This document shows, piece after piece, positions 1-8,400 of a DNA stretch of 25,615 bases; the first letter of the stretch is position 1, and the number at the start of each line of letters is the position of its first letter. The DNA comes from JBFELO01 sp041552055. Lineage in GTDB: Bacteria; Acidobacteriota; Thermoanaerobaculia; Thermoanaerobaculales; Sulfomarinibacteraceae. The notes under the pieces were generated by a model that searched no databases, was not told the origin of the DNA, and was given only the letters and a program-made list of their open reading frames with translations. Where the stretch lies: contig JBFELO010000068.1 in assembly GCA_041552055.1 (NCBI GenBank), positions 1 to 25,615 on the forward strand, in the 5' to 3' direction. The position numbers were made by a program, and so were the translations under genes.

Positions 1-1214
1 AGAACCGACCCCCGTTCGACGTCGATCTCGACCTGGGTGAGCTGCCGCGGCTGACAACGGTCACCGCGATCGGCTACGACAGCAGCGGAGAAGAAATCGC
101 CCGCGAACGGATGTCGATGAACGTCGGAAGAGAGCGGTTCTACCTGCGTCTGAAACCGTTGTCCCCGGACGATGCGGCGTCGGGCAAGGTCAAGGTCGCC
201 GTGGACGTCAATATCCCGACGGACGTGGAGTTCGAGAAGCTGGAGCTCTATTGGAACGATGCCCTGCTCGCAACCCTCTTCGAGGAGCCGTTCGAGGACT
301 GGGTCGCGCTCGAGGGCGGGGGAGAGTTCGGCTATCTGCGCGCGGTCGCGACCATGGCAGACGGGAGCATGGCTGAAGATCTCTACTTCGTGAACGCACC
401 CGAGTTCGGCACCGTCGTCGACGTGACCGCGGTGGAGCTGCCGGTGACGGTGCTCGACAGTGGAAAGCCGGTGGAAAACCTCCAGCAGGACGACTTTCGC
501 GTGTTCGAGAATGGCGTCGAACAGACGATCTCTCACTTCTCGCTGCACAGGGACATGCCGGTGCGGCTGGGCATCGTGATCGACACATCCGGCTCGATGG
601 CCGAGACCCTCCCCACGGTGCAGGAGGTGGTGATGGGCTTCCTGCGCGAGCTGTTGCGGCCGCGGGACCGCGCGTTCATCGAGATCTTCTCCGATCAGGC
701 GAACGTGTTGGCCAGCTTCACGGCCGACTTTCCGACCCTCGAGAATGCGCTGCTGTCGCTATTCGCGGATCGCGCCACGGCGCTGTATGATTCGGCCATC
801 ATGGGCCTGTTCCAGTTCTCGGGTGTGCGCGGACGCAGGGCGATCGTGATCCTGACCGACGGCGAGGACACGGCGTCCAAGAACGACTTCGAGGACGTGA
901 TCGGCTACGCCCAGCGGGCCGGGGTGACGATCTACACGATCGGCATCGACCTCGCCGTCACCAAGGTCGTGCCTCGATGGCAGCTCGGCAAGCTCGCGGA
1001 CATCACCGGCGGGAAGGCGTTTTTCATCGGCAATCAGGCCGGACTCGACGCGATCTACGCGGAGATCGATCGCGAGCTCAGAACTCAGTACCTACTTGCG
1101 TATACGTCGACCTCTGAGAGTCCGCCCACCGAGCTCCGGAAGGTCAGGGTCGAGGTGAACCGCAAGGGGGTCAAGGTCCGGACGATCTCGGGCTACTACC
1201 CTGGCGGGATCTGA
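1..1214 (+). CDS. VWA-domain protein, 5' end cut by window edge
   Basis: The reading frame is open from base 3 and has no stop upstream of the first ATG at 111, so the N-terminus lies outside the window. Counting from that ATG, residues 1-105 look like a beta-rich region. Residues 106-145 resemble the strand-rich lead-in (VxVLDSGKPVxxLxxDDFRVFENG) of the Acidobacteria-type VWFA-related family. A VWA domain follows, with the MIDAS motif DTSGS at 158-162, a possible MIDAS Thr at 223 and LTDGED at 248-253. The C-terminus ends in GYYPGG, as does the paralogue at 5534-7315. VWA domains bind a divalent metal and mediate protein-protein contacts; this one is probably exported, although its signal peptide is not visible. 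Its stop overlaps the next start by one base, which implies an operon with the TPR protein. Ligand and function are unknown. Confidence 0.88.
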   Translation, partial: NRPPFDVDLDLGELPRLTTVTAIGYDSSGEEIARERMSMNVGRERFYLRLKPLSPDDAASGKVKVAVDVNIPTDVEFEKLELYWNDALLATLFEEPFEDWVALEGGGEFGYLRAVATMADGSMAEDLYFVNAPEFGTVVDVTAVELPVTVLDSGKPVENLQQDDFRVFENGVEQTISHFSLHRDMPVRLGIVIDTSGSMAETLPTVQEVVMGFLRELLRPRDRAFIEIFSDQANVLASFTADFPTLENALLSLFADRATALYDSAIMGLFQFSGVRGRRAIVILTDGEDTASKNDFEDVIGYAQRAGVTIYTIGIDLAVTKVVPRWQLGKLADITGGKAFFIGNQAGLDAIYAEIDRELRTQYLLAYTSTSESPPTELRKVRVEVNRKGVKVRTISGYYPGGI

Positions 1215-1258
1215 TGGACCGCTCGGTGAACGCATCCGGTGCGCGGAAGGAGGGCACG

Positions 1259-1720
1259 TTGGCGACGATGATTCGGAGTCGCATCACGGTCGGTTTCGTC
1301 GCGGGGCTGCTGACTGTCATGACCGCAGTACCCTCGACCGCTGGCGACAGCGCAAGGGGAGAGGCGAAGGAGGAGATGAAGTTCGGCCTCAACGCCGCCA
1401 AGCGGGGTTACTGGCTCGAGGCGTTGAGCAGGTACGAACGCGCCAACGAGTTGGTGCCCGGCCAGGTCAACGTGCTCAACAACATCGCGGTCGCTCTCGA
1501 GGCTGCGGGGCGGTTCGAGGAGGCATTGGTGACCTACGAGACCGCGACAGAGATCTCGCCGAACGACCGCGTGTTGAGGCGCAACTTCTCGCAGTTCAGA
1601 GAGTTCTACGACGAGTACGTGTCCCCGCCGCCACCCACCGAAGACGAAGAACCCGGTGCAGACGAGGAATCGACCGCAGCGGCCGAGGAGCAAACGGGCG
1701 ATGATCAGAACGACAGCTAG
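1259..1720 (+). CDS. Exported TPR-repeat protein with acidic tail
   Basis: This is a small protein with a probable signal peptide (MIRSRITVGFVAGLLTVMTA..., ending near AVPSTAGD). About two TPR units follow (motifs GYWLEALSRYERANELVPG and GRFEEALVTYETATEISPN), then a Pro/Glu/Asp-rich C-terminal tail. TPRs are protein-docking helices, so it may scaffold partners in the periplasm. The frame is open from an ATG at 1214 that overlaps the stop of the VWA gene. However, AGGAGGG at 1248-1254 and the signal peptide favour a start at TTG 1259 or ATG 1268; TTG 1259 is given here. It is followed, with a 20-base overlap, by the next exported protein. The operon context suggests it works with the VWA protein and the downstream barrel protein. 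Confidence 0.78.
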   Translation: MATMIRSRITVGFVAGLLTVMTAVPSTAGDSARGEAKEEMKFGLNAAKRGYWLEALSRYERANELVPGQVNVLNNIAVALEAAGRFEEALVTYETATEISPNDRVLRRNFSQFREFYDEYVSPPPPTEDEEPGADEESTAAAEEQTGDDQNDS

Positions 1721-2402
1721 GTTGATGTTGGCCGGTTTGGCCTTGAGTGCCGGGGTGTCCTACGCCGGCACCAAGGAGGTGCGCATCCAGCTCTATCTGG
1801 ACCCCGAGTTGATGCTCACCGGATCGGAGAAGATCTTCATCGGACCGGTGCTGATCGAGCCCCGGGTCGACGATCCGGCGAGCTCGCTCGATTTGTCCGC
1901 CAGCAGGGAGTTCGACGGCTACATGCGAGCTCTGCTCCGGCGTCAGACTCAGCTCAAGGTGCTCCCGGGGGATGACTCGGTGGTGCCGCCGACGAACGAT
2001 CCGCTGCAACTCTCCGAGATGAACGACTTCTGGATCACGGTGGGGGAGGAGACGGGTGCCGACCTGATCGTCGCGGCGACCATCGACGTGAAGGTGTTGG
2101 ACCGCGCGGGATACACCACCGAGGAGTACGTCTCGCCGGCCGACGGGAAGACCTACTTCCGGCAGGTGCTGGTGGAGGAGACGGGCTTCAACTTCGACGT
2201 GCTGTTGCTGATCTTCGACGGCGCCACGGGGGAGCTGGTGTTCGAGGAGCAGATCTCGGACTTCAAGGAGCGCGAGGAGCGCAAGCTCGAGGCGTACACC
2301 GACATGTTCGATAATCTGTACAACCTCGAGAACAGGTTGCTGGGCGTTTTCGTGCCGCGATCGGTGCTGGCCAAACGCACCCTGTTCACAGACCTCGATT
2401 GA
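1701..2402 (+). CDS. Exported protein of unknown function
   Basis: This 233-residue protein belongs to no family I recognise. The chosen start is ATG 1701, because GAGGAG lies at 1685-1690 and the following residues (MIRTTARLMLAGLALSAGVSYAG) make a good signal peptide. The open frame extends further upstream, to ATG 1656, inside the TPR gene. The mature part has an alternating hydrophobic pattern suggesting beta strands (IFIGPVLIEPR, DLIVAATIDVKVLD, FNFDVLLLIFDGATGELVFEEQ) and a charged helix (DFKEREERKLEAY). A stretch such as DLIVAATIDV followed by a GELVFEEQ strand recalls periplasmic proteins of the LpoB/CsgG type, but the likeness is too weak to assign. It overlaps the TPR gene by 20 bases and lies about 120 bases before the barrel protein, so it is probably part of the same envelope unit. 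Confidence 0.75.
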   Translation: MIRTTARLMLAGLALSAGVSYAGTKEVRIQLYLDPELMLTGSEKIFIGPVLIEPRVDDPASSLDLSASREFDGYMRALLRRQTQLKVLPGDDSVVPPTNDPLQLSEMNDFWITVGEETGADLIVAATIDVKVLDRAGYTTEEYVSPADGKTYFRQVLVEETGFNFDVLLLIFDGATGELVFEEQISDFKEREERKLEAYTDMFDNLYNLENRLLGVFVPRSVLAKRTLFTDLD

Positions 2403-2520
2403 GGTCGGGCGGCGAGCCGATGGTGGCAGAGGCACATCGCCGAGCATTCGTTGCACGTGGTGGTGTCGACGCGGACGGCGGTTCGAACCACGGCGGATCG
2501 ATGGTGACACGGAGGTGACC

Positions 2521-5445
2521 ATGAGACTGTGGGCGCGCACCCTTGTGATTCTGCTGCTCGTAGCCGTGCCGGCCGCTGGCCAGTACCGTGCGATCGGCGG
2601 AAAGAACAAGATCCGGTACGACGAATTCGTGTGGCACACCTACGACACACCCCACTTCAGGATCTCCTACTACGACCGGGTAGAACCCAAGCTCGAGAAG
2701 ATTGCGTCGTTCGCCGAGAGCTCCTACGACGAGCTCGCCCGGCGGCTCAACTTCCAGATTCTCGAGCCGGTCCCGTTGATCGTCTATGCGAGCCATGCCG
2801 AGTTCGAACAGAACAACATCATCGTGGGCTTCATCCCCGAGGGTGTCGGTGCGTTCGCGACTCCGGTGCGCAACCGAATGGTGATGCCGGCAGACCTCTC
2901 CGACCAGGAGCTGCAGGCGCTGATCCAGCACGAGCTGACCCACATCTTCCAGTACGAGATCCTGTTCCAGGGGCGCCGCGGGCGCGCCATCTATGCCCGT
3001 CCTCCGCAGTGGTTCATGGAGGGCATGGCATCGTATTTCGCGGACGACGAAACATCGCGCGACGAGATGTACATGCGCGACGCGGTCCTGTCCGACATCG
3101 TCCCCACGGTGGCGCGTCCACCCGCGGGGTTCCTGGCGTATCGGTACGGTCACAAGGTGTTCGAATTCATCGAGGAGGAGTACGGCGAGGACGGTGTTCG
3201 CGACTTCGTGTTCGCCTTCCGCGGTGCCGGCGGCGGCAACCCGGTACAGGTGCTGAAAAAGTCGTTCAACGTCGATGTCGAGCAGTTCGACGCGGAGTTC
3301 CGCGGCTGGATGCGGGAGAAGTACCTACCGTACCGGGATCGCGGCACGCCGCGAGAGTACGGTCGCCCCTTCGAGGTCCAGGGCAAGGCTGCACAGGGCA
3401 GCGAGTCGTCGCCGGCCGTGTCGCCCTCCGGCGAACTGGTCGCCGCGTTCACGACCTACAAGCAGGACATTGATGTGGCGATCTTCGGCGCCCCTGATCG
3501 ACGGCTGTACAAGAACCTCACCAAGGGGTACACGACCAAGTACGAGTACCTCATCGCCCAGGGGTTCACCACCGCACCGGCGGAGGGCCGCGACCTCGCG
3601 TTCTCACCCGACGGCAACCGTGTGGCGGTCTTTGCGCGCACCGAGCGGACGCGTTCGCTGCTGCTGCTGAACGCCAACCGCGGCGGAATCGCCGAGCGTT
3701 ACAACATTCCCCTCCCGATCGACCAGTCTGCAAACCCGGCTTTCTCGCCGGACGGCCGGACGATCGCCTTCCGGGCCACAAGATACGGACAGTTCGACAT
3801 CTACCTCTTGGACGTGGAGACTGGCGAGGTCTCCAACCTCACCGACGACGAGCAGTACGACGCCGCGCCGACGTTCTCGCCGGACGGCGAGTGGATCGTG
3901 TACACCTCACTTCTGGGTGAGTACGGCAAGCTCGTCGGCATCAATCTGGAGGACCCATCCCGCCGCGAGCAGCTCACCTTCGGCGTCGGCAACGACGAGG
4001 GCGCTGCGTTCTCGTCGGACGGCGAGTCGCTCTACTTCGCGTCCGACCGGCAGGACGGCATCTATGACATCTACAAGCTGGGGGTCGAGTCCCGCAAGCT
4101 CGAGCGCCTGACCTTTGTCGGAGGGGGCGCGCTGAACCCGGTGCCGGTCGAGACTGTCGGTGGGGAACGCGTCGGTTTCCAGGCGTACCACCGGGGGCGG
4201 TGGGACCTGTACGGCGCCAACGCCAATCAGGGCGAGCCGGTCGGGCTCGAAGAGCCGCCGACCGAGGACTTCGAAACCGAGCCGTTCGTGCCCGCTGTGA
4301 GCATCACCGTGGACCCCGAAAAGGGCAAGAAGGTCAAGGGGCGGAAGCTTCACATCGAGGATGCCAACGCGGCCGTCGGCGTCGACAACGAGGGCAACTT
4401 CCTGTCGATGACCTACTTCACCTTCTCCGACCAGTACGGTGATCGCCGTTTCAACCTTCTGTTCGACTCGATTGACACGTTCTCGAACTTCCGCGTCAGC
4501 TACGTCAACTTGCGGAAGCGCTTCCAGTGGGGCGCCTCGATCTACGACAGCCGGACGTTCTACCGCACGGGTTACGATCCGGTCCGCGGTCAGTTCAACG
4601 ATCGCGAGCAGATCTACCGCGTCACCGCCGCCACCGTGGACGGGGTATACCCGTTGTCCAGGTACTACCGCCTCCAGGGCAACGTCGGCTACTACGACCG
4701 GTCGGCGGAGTACCCGGTACAGGACCCGTTCGGTGGTTTTTCCTTCCAGACGTTCGACGACCGAGCGCCGGTCGTCTCCGGCGCCATCGTCGGGGACACC
4801 GTGTCGTGGCAGAGGTACGGGCCTCACCAGGGAGCACGATGGGAGTTCCGGCTGTCGTACTCTCCGGACCTCGACGAGGGCGGCACCCTGACTCAGTCCG
4901 TGTACCTCGACGCCCGTAAGTACCTCGCCCTGTCGCGTCGTAACGAGATCGCGCTGCGGCTGTTCGGCGTCTTCGCCAGCGGCAACCGCCCCGTGATCTA
5001 CGGAATCGGGGGCGCCGACACCGTCCGCGGCTTTCCGATCCGCTCGCTGGCCGGCAACCAGGTCGCGTTCGCCAACGTCGAGTGGCGATTCCCGCTGTTC
5101 GACCGCATCGACCTGGCGTTCATGAGCCTGGGCCAGGTGCGCGGTCGGTTCTTCCTCGACGTCGGCATGTCGTGCTACTCGCCGGACGAGGGCCAGGAGT
5201 TCAACTACCTCGGGCAGCCGGGATGCACGTTCATTGGCGAGAAGGAGGTCATCGATCCGATCACCGGAGAGCCGATCACCATCGGGGAGAGCGGCCGCCT
5301 CACCGACGGCGTCTCCACATACGGGTTCGGATTCACCATCTACGTCTTCGGGCTGCCGATGCACTGGGACTTCATCAAACGGTGGGATTTCAAGGAGACG
5401 CTCGGCTCCACCGAGGTCGACTTCTGGATCGGCACGCGATTCTGA
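2521..5445 (+). CDS. Exported metalloprotease / TolB-like propeller / Omp85-type barrel fusion
   Basis: ATG 2521 is preceded by GGAGG at 2511-2515; an in-frame GTG at 2515 is less likely. From this start the protein has 974 residues. Residues 1-20 form a signal peptide. Residues about 30-270 form a gluzincin-like peptidase domain (Peptidase MA type), with HELTH at 137-141 and the likely third zinc ligand E167 in WFMEGMASYF. Residues about 295-540 contain at least five PD40/WD40-like blades with the repeating AFSPDG signature (SPSGE, SPDGN, SPDGR, SPDGE, SSDGE). The C-terminal third is rich in amphipathic strands, contains GGADTVRGF (the VRGF signature of BamA/TamA-type barrels) and ends in Phe, as outer-membrane barrel proteins do. 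It probably sits in the outer membrane with the protease and propeller in the periplasm. Substrate and partner proteins are unknown. Confidence 0.88.
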   Translation: MRLWARTLVILLLVAVPAAGQYRAIGGKNKIRYDEFVWHTYDTPHFRISYYDRVEPKLEKIASFAESSYDELARRLNFQILEPVPLIVYASHAEFEQNNIIVGFIPEGVGAFATPVRNRMVMPADLSDQELQALIQHELTHIFQYEILFQGRRGRAIYARPPQWFMEGMASYFADDETSRDEMYMRDAVLSDIVPTVARPPAGFLAYRYGHKVFEFIEEEYGEDGVRDFVFAFRGAGGGNPVQVLKKSFNVDVEQFDAEFRGWMREKYLPYRDRGTPREYGRPFEVQGKAAQGSESSPAVSPSGELVAAFTTYKQDIDVAIFGAPDRRLYKNLTKGYTTKYEYLIAQGFTTAPAEGRDLAFSPDGNRVAVFARTERTRSLLLLNANRGGIAERYNIPLPIDQSANPAFSPDGRTIAFRATRYGQFDIYLLDVETGEVSNLTDDEQYDAAPTFSPDGEWIVYTSLLGEYGKLVGINLEDPSRREQLTFGVGNDEGAAFSSDGESLYFASDRQDGIYDIYKLGVESRKLERLTFVGGGALNPVPVETVGGERVGFQAYHRGRWDLYGANANQGEPVGLEEPPTEDFETEPFVPAVSITVDPEKGKKVKGRKLHIEDANAAVGVDNEGNFLSMTYFTFSDQYGDRRFNLLFDSIDTFSNFRVSYVNLRKRFQWGASIYDSRTFYRTGYDPVRGQFNDREQIYRVTAATVDGVYPLSRYYRLQGNVGYYDRSAEYPVQDPFGGFSFQTFDDRAPVVSGAIVGDTVSWQRYGPHQGARWEFRLSYSPDLDEGGTLTQSVYLDARKYLALSRRNEIALRLFGVFASGNRPVIYGIGGADTVRGFPIRSLAGNQVAFANVEWRFPLFDRIDLAFMSLGQVRGRFFLDVGMSCYSPDEGQEFNYLGQPGCTFIGEKEVIDPITGEPITIGESGRLTDGVSTYGFGFTIYVFGLPMHWDFIKRWDFKETLGSTEVDFWIGTRF

Positions 5446-5460
5446 TTTCTGACCCTGATC

Positions 5461-5506
5461 GCTGTCTCTGACGCTGTCTCTCGGATACGGAGACGGATAC
5501 GGAGAC
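5461..5506 (+). repeat. Intergenic composite repeat, copy 1
   Basis: The gap between the convergent barrel and VWA genes holds a GCTGTCTCTGAC-type module (5461-5482). Four hexamers GGATAC/GGAGAC alternate directly after it (5483-5506). The same two modules recur at 21536-21609 (inverted) and 22165-22261. The hexamer part alone recurs at 7517-7552 and 10415-10486. Confidence 0.8.
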
Positions 5507-5533
5507 GGGACACGAGACCAGGCAGGCTCCGGG

Positions 5534-7315
5534 TCACTTCCCCGGATAGTAACCCCTGATCGTCTGGACCTCGAGTCCGCTCTCCGCGACCTCGACGCGA
5601 ATCTCGCGAAACTCCTCGGGCGGCTTGTCCGAGCCGGACCTGTACCACAGCAGGTATTGTGACCGGAGCAGCTCCGCGATCCGGTCGTACACCGCTGGCA
5701 ACTCAGTCACTCCATTCGGGAAGAAGGCCTCACCTCCGGTCTCTCCGGCCAGGCCCTTGAGAGTCTTGCGGCTGCTGAAATCGAGCTTGCCGAGGCCGAG
5801 TCCGATCGGGAAGATCGGGATCCGCATGGTGTGGGCGAAGCGCTCCGCGATCTTCCAACCCGTGCGCGACGTGGTGTCCTCGCCGTCAGTCAAGAGCACC
5901 AGGGCCTGCCGGCCCCGGCGGCCGCGGAACTCCTCCAACGAGCGCACCACCGCGTCGTGCAACGAGGTACCCCCGTCCGGCTGTACCCGGTCCAGGTTGC
6001 CGGTGATCTTGCGCACGTCTTCGGTCCATGCGACCTCGAGCTCGGCGTCCCAGGAAAACCGGATCAGCGCCACCTCGTCATCCTCTTCCAGCAGCGCTTC
6101 GGTGAATCCGGCCACCGCCCGCCGAACGCTGTCGAACGACTCGATCATCGATCCCGAGGTGTCGACCGCAATGGCGAGTGACAACGGCAGATCGGCGGTG
6201 GTCCCGAATCCCTCGGTGACGACGGGCTCGTCGTCCTCGAACACCTCGAAGCTCTCCCGTTCGAGCCCGAGAACCGGAACGCCCTGCCTGTCGAGGACTA
6301 CCACGGGCAGCTCGACGAGCTCCACACGTACCGAGCCGACGAAGCCGCTGCCGCCGGCCAGCGTCAGCACGGTGTCGCCCCGATTGCCTTCGGCATCGAC
6401 GACATCGGCCGACAAAATGGTCGCGCGCCCGAGCTCGCTGACCGGAACGTCGATCACGCACGGGCACACCGCCCAGCGGGCAACCGTTCGGTCGTCGAGA
6501 TTCAGCGTGACCTGCTCGATGTCCGCGCCGCCCGTGATCGAGACGGTGATGCGTCTCTTGCCGTCGGCGATCGAGCTCTCGGGGGCGAGCAGCACCTCGA
6601 TGCCGACCTGGCCGGTGGGGTTGTTCAACACCACTGCGTCCTCACCCAGGTAGTTGCCCTTGGCGTCGACCGCGACCGCCCGAATCGTGGTCCGTCGCAC
6701 GATCTGACCGAGTGGCACCGAGATGGTCCACGGTGGTCGATTGCGGCGTCCCATCGACTCGCCGTCCTGGAAGAACTCGACGCTTCGGGTCCCTTCCGGC
6801 GCGTCGACCTCGAGCTGGAGCCCGCCGATGCCGCCGATGTCCGGGGGTGGATGGAACCGCACCGCGCCCCGCGCGGGGGGTGTCAGGTCGAGGGCGACCG
6901 CGTCTGGTCCAGCGCCCTCGGGCGCGCTGAACGGGCTCTCCATCTCCGGAACCTCGATGTCCCCGATCCAGATGCCGGAGTCGCTGCCATCCATTGTTCC
7001 GATACCAACTCTGAGCTCGTAGGTGCCGACGGGCCAATCGCGGTACAGGATCGTGGAGCCGTCGTCCTCCAGGGGTACGACCGCTGCGTGGCGGTCGACG
7101 ATGTCATCGCCTTCCAGCAGGGTCACCACGATCCTGATCCGATCGCCGGTGCGACCTCGATCCTCGGGCGCGACCTGAACGACGATGCCCATCACGGTGC
7201 CGTCCGTGCCACGGCCCAGTCCTTCGACCTCCGCCAAGAGGGCGAGCGGGGCGTCATCGGCGCCGACCATGGCAGTCGGTGCAAGCAAGAGGATTGGGAG
7301 AAGCCACTTCGTCAT
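5534..7315 (-). CDS. Exported VWA-domain protein, paralogue of the one at the left edge
   Basis: The start is ATG 7315, which begins a clear signal peptide (MTKWLLPILLLAPTAMVGAD). The open frame continues upstream to 7705, but that part runs through the hexamer repeat and is not credible coding. The protein has 593 residues. Residues about 25-330 contain several beta-sandwich-like segments. Residues 330-370 match the lead-in of the left-edge VWA protein (VELPVVVLDRQGVPVLGL, FEVFEDDE). A VWA domain follows, with MIDAS DTSGS at 385-389, a possible MIDAS Thr 450 and LTDGED at 475-480. Like its paralogue it ends with an RGYYPG motif. It has probable metal-dependent adhesive function in the periplasm or at the cell surface. 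It converges on the protease-barrel gene. The ribosome site is weak (GGATCG). Confidence 0.87.
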   Translation of the reverse strand: MTKWLLPILLLAPTAMVGADDAPLALLAEVEGLGRGTDGTVMGIVVQVAPEDRGRTGDRIRIVVTLLEGDDIVDRHAAVVPLEDDGSTILYRDWPVGTYELRVGIGTMDGSDSGIWIGDIEVPEMESPFSAPEGAGPDAVALDLTPPARGAVRFHPPPDIGGIGGLQLEVDAPEGTRSVEFFQDGESMGRRNRPPWTISVPLGQIVRRTTIRAVAVDAKGNYLGEDAVVLNNPTGQVGIEVLLAPESSIADGKRRITVSITGGADIEQVTLNLDDRTVARWAVCPCVIDVPVSELGRATILSADVVDAEGNRGDTVLTLAGGSGFVGSVRVELVELPVVVLDRQGVPVLGLERESFEVFEDDEPVVTEGFGTTADLPLSLAIAVDTSGSMIESFDSVRRAVAGFTEALLEEDDEVALIRFSWDAELEVAWTEDVRKITGNLDRVQPDGGTSLHDAVVRSLEEFRGRRGRQALVLLTDGEDTTSRTGWKIAERFAHTMRIPIFPIGLGLGKLDFSSRKTLKGLAGETGGEAFFPNGVTELPAVYDRIAELLRSQYLLWYRSGSDKPPEEFREIRVEVAESGLEVQTIRGYYPGK

Positions 7316-7516
7316 ATTCGATCCAATCGATGAGCCCCGGCCGTGTCCGCCTGGGGCAACCTCTCGAGAGGCGGCACCATTCCCCAGCGCAGCCGGGCCC
7401 CGAACATTTGAGCTGGTGCAGTTTACGGCACCGCATGAAAGAGGTTTGTCAGGAAACGTAAAGAAGTTGCAGGGCTTGTCGCGTCCCGCGGCAAAGGTCG
7501 GGCAGGAGTCGGAAAT

Positions 7517-7552
7517 GGATACGGAGACGGATACGGATACGGAGACGGAGAC
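7517..7552 (+). repeat. Intergenic GGATAC/GGAGAC hexamer repeat, copy 2
   Basis: Six perfect hexamers in a row (GGATAC, GGAGAC, GGATAC, GGATAC, GGAGAC, GGAGAC) lie in the 268-base gap between two - strand genes. No gene is supported in the rest of this gap. Confidence 0.85.
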
Positions 7553-7583
7553 GGGGATCGATGCCAGAGGAAGACGAGTCGCG

Positions 7584-8399
7584 CTAGCGACGGCCGGGAT
7601 CGAGCCAGGGGACGAGCATCGGTCCATCCTCGATGTCGCCGACGAGGCGGGTGACCTTATCGACCGTCGCCTCGGCGGGAAGATGTGCCAAAACGAGGGC
7701 GTCACACTTCAGATCGGGGAGGAGCTCGATCCAGTCCTGGAGGTGACCGTGACCGCCGAGTCGGGCGGCTACTCGTGTGCCGGTCTCGAGGAAGCTGCAG
7801 TCGACGACGGCGATGGTCGCGTCCAGTAGATCAGGATCGTCGGCAAACGGGAGCACCGTCCCGTCGCCGGTGAATACGAACCATGGTCGCGCGGTGCCGG
7901 CCCCCCCGATCGCCCAGCCGAGGCTGACTGTGGAGTGATGCACACGAAAGCACCGCGCCCAACCGCCCCGTGCGAGGCCGACCGTGTCCCCGGGTTCGGC
8001 CCCGATCAGGGAATCGGCGAGTTCGACCCGACGGCGCACGCCGTCGAGATCAGGCCAGATTCGCAGGGCTTCAAGCAGCTGTTGCCTGCGGTCCGTCGGC
8101 ACTACGACCGTCGTGGGGCTGCCCCGGTGCCTCCTGGAATGGGCAGACAGCCAGGCGACCAGGCCCGCGACGTGGTCCGAATGGCAGTGGGTGAGGAGCA
8201 CGGTCTCCTGCTCCGCGAGGAGCGCCGTGCACCGCCCCATGTCGATCGCCGTTTTGAGGTCTTCGACCACGAAGGCGGTGGCTAGCGCCGAGATCGACGT
8301 CCCGATGAGCTCGAGTGCACCGACCCTCAGCCGGAGTTCGCCAGTTCCAGTGCCCGCATCGACCGGGAACTGCACATGATGCGGACGGCCGTGCGACAT
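7584..8399 (-). CDS. Metallo-beta-lactamase-fold hydrolase, RNase Z-like
   Basis: This is a 271-residue MBL-fold enzyme with the metal-binding motif HCHSDH at 71-76 and later ligand candidates H154/H155, D179 (TGDG) and H239 (LAHLPAE). The segment FRVHHSTVSLGW resembles the HxVxSxGY region of the RNase Z/long-chain cyclic phosphodiesterase branch. GGHGHLQDW near 215-223 may carry a further histidine. There is no signal peptide, so it is probably cytoplasmic. The start ATG 8399 lies one base after the stop of the VWA/Ig-like gene, so the two are co-transcribed and probably translationally coupled. Genuine tRNase Z is usually longer (about 300 residues or more) and carries an exosite arm that I cannot identify here. 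A diverged hydrolase of unknown substrate is therefore the safer call. Confidence 0.82.
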   Translation of the reverse strand: MSHGRPHHVQFPVDAGTGTGELRLRVGALELIGTSISALATAFVVEDLKTAIDMGRCTALLAEQETVLLTHCHSDHVAGLVAWLSAHSRRHRGSPTTVVVPTDRRQQLLEALRIWPDLDGVRRRVELADSLIGAEPGDTVGLARGGWARCFRVHHSTVSLGWAIGGAGTARPWFVFTGDGTVLPFADDPDLLDATIAVVDCSFLETGTRVAARLGGHGHLQDWIELLPDLKCDALVLAHLPAEATVDKVTRLVGDIEDGPMLVPWLDPGRR

Positions 8400-8400
8400 G

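Noticed and set aside
2486..2500. GGTTCGAACC resembling a tRNA T-arm
   Set aside because: No matching acceptor, D or anticodon arms were found around it; it is a short palindrome only.
3907..5364. Long - strand open frame (485 codons) opposite the barrel gene
   Set aside because: It is a shadow of a well-supported gene in high-GC DNA; its translation has no domain and no ribosome site.
5461..5506. Possible CRISPR-like array in the hexamer repeats
   Set aside because: Repeat units are 6-12 bases with no unique spacers, and no cas genes are present.
7316..7705. N-terminal extension of the second VWA protein
   Set aside because: It would translate the hexamer repeat as VSVSVSVS and bury the clear signal peptide that starts at 7315.
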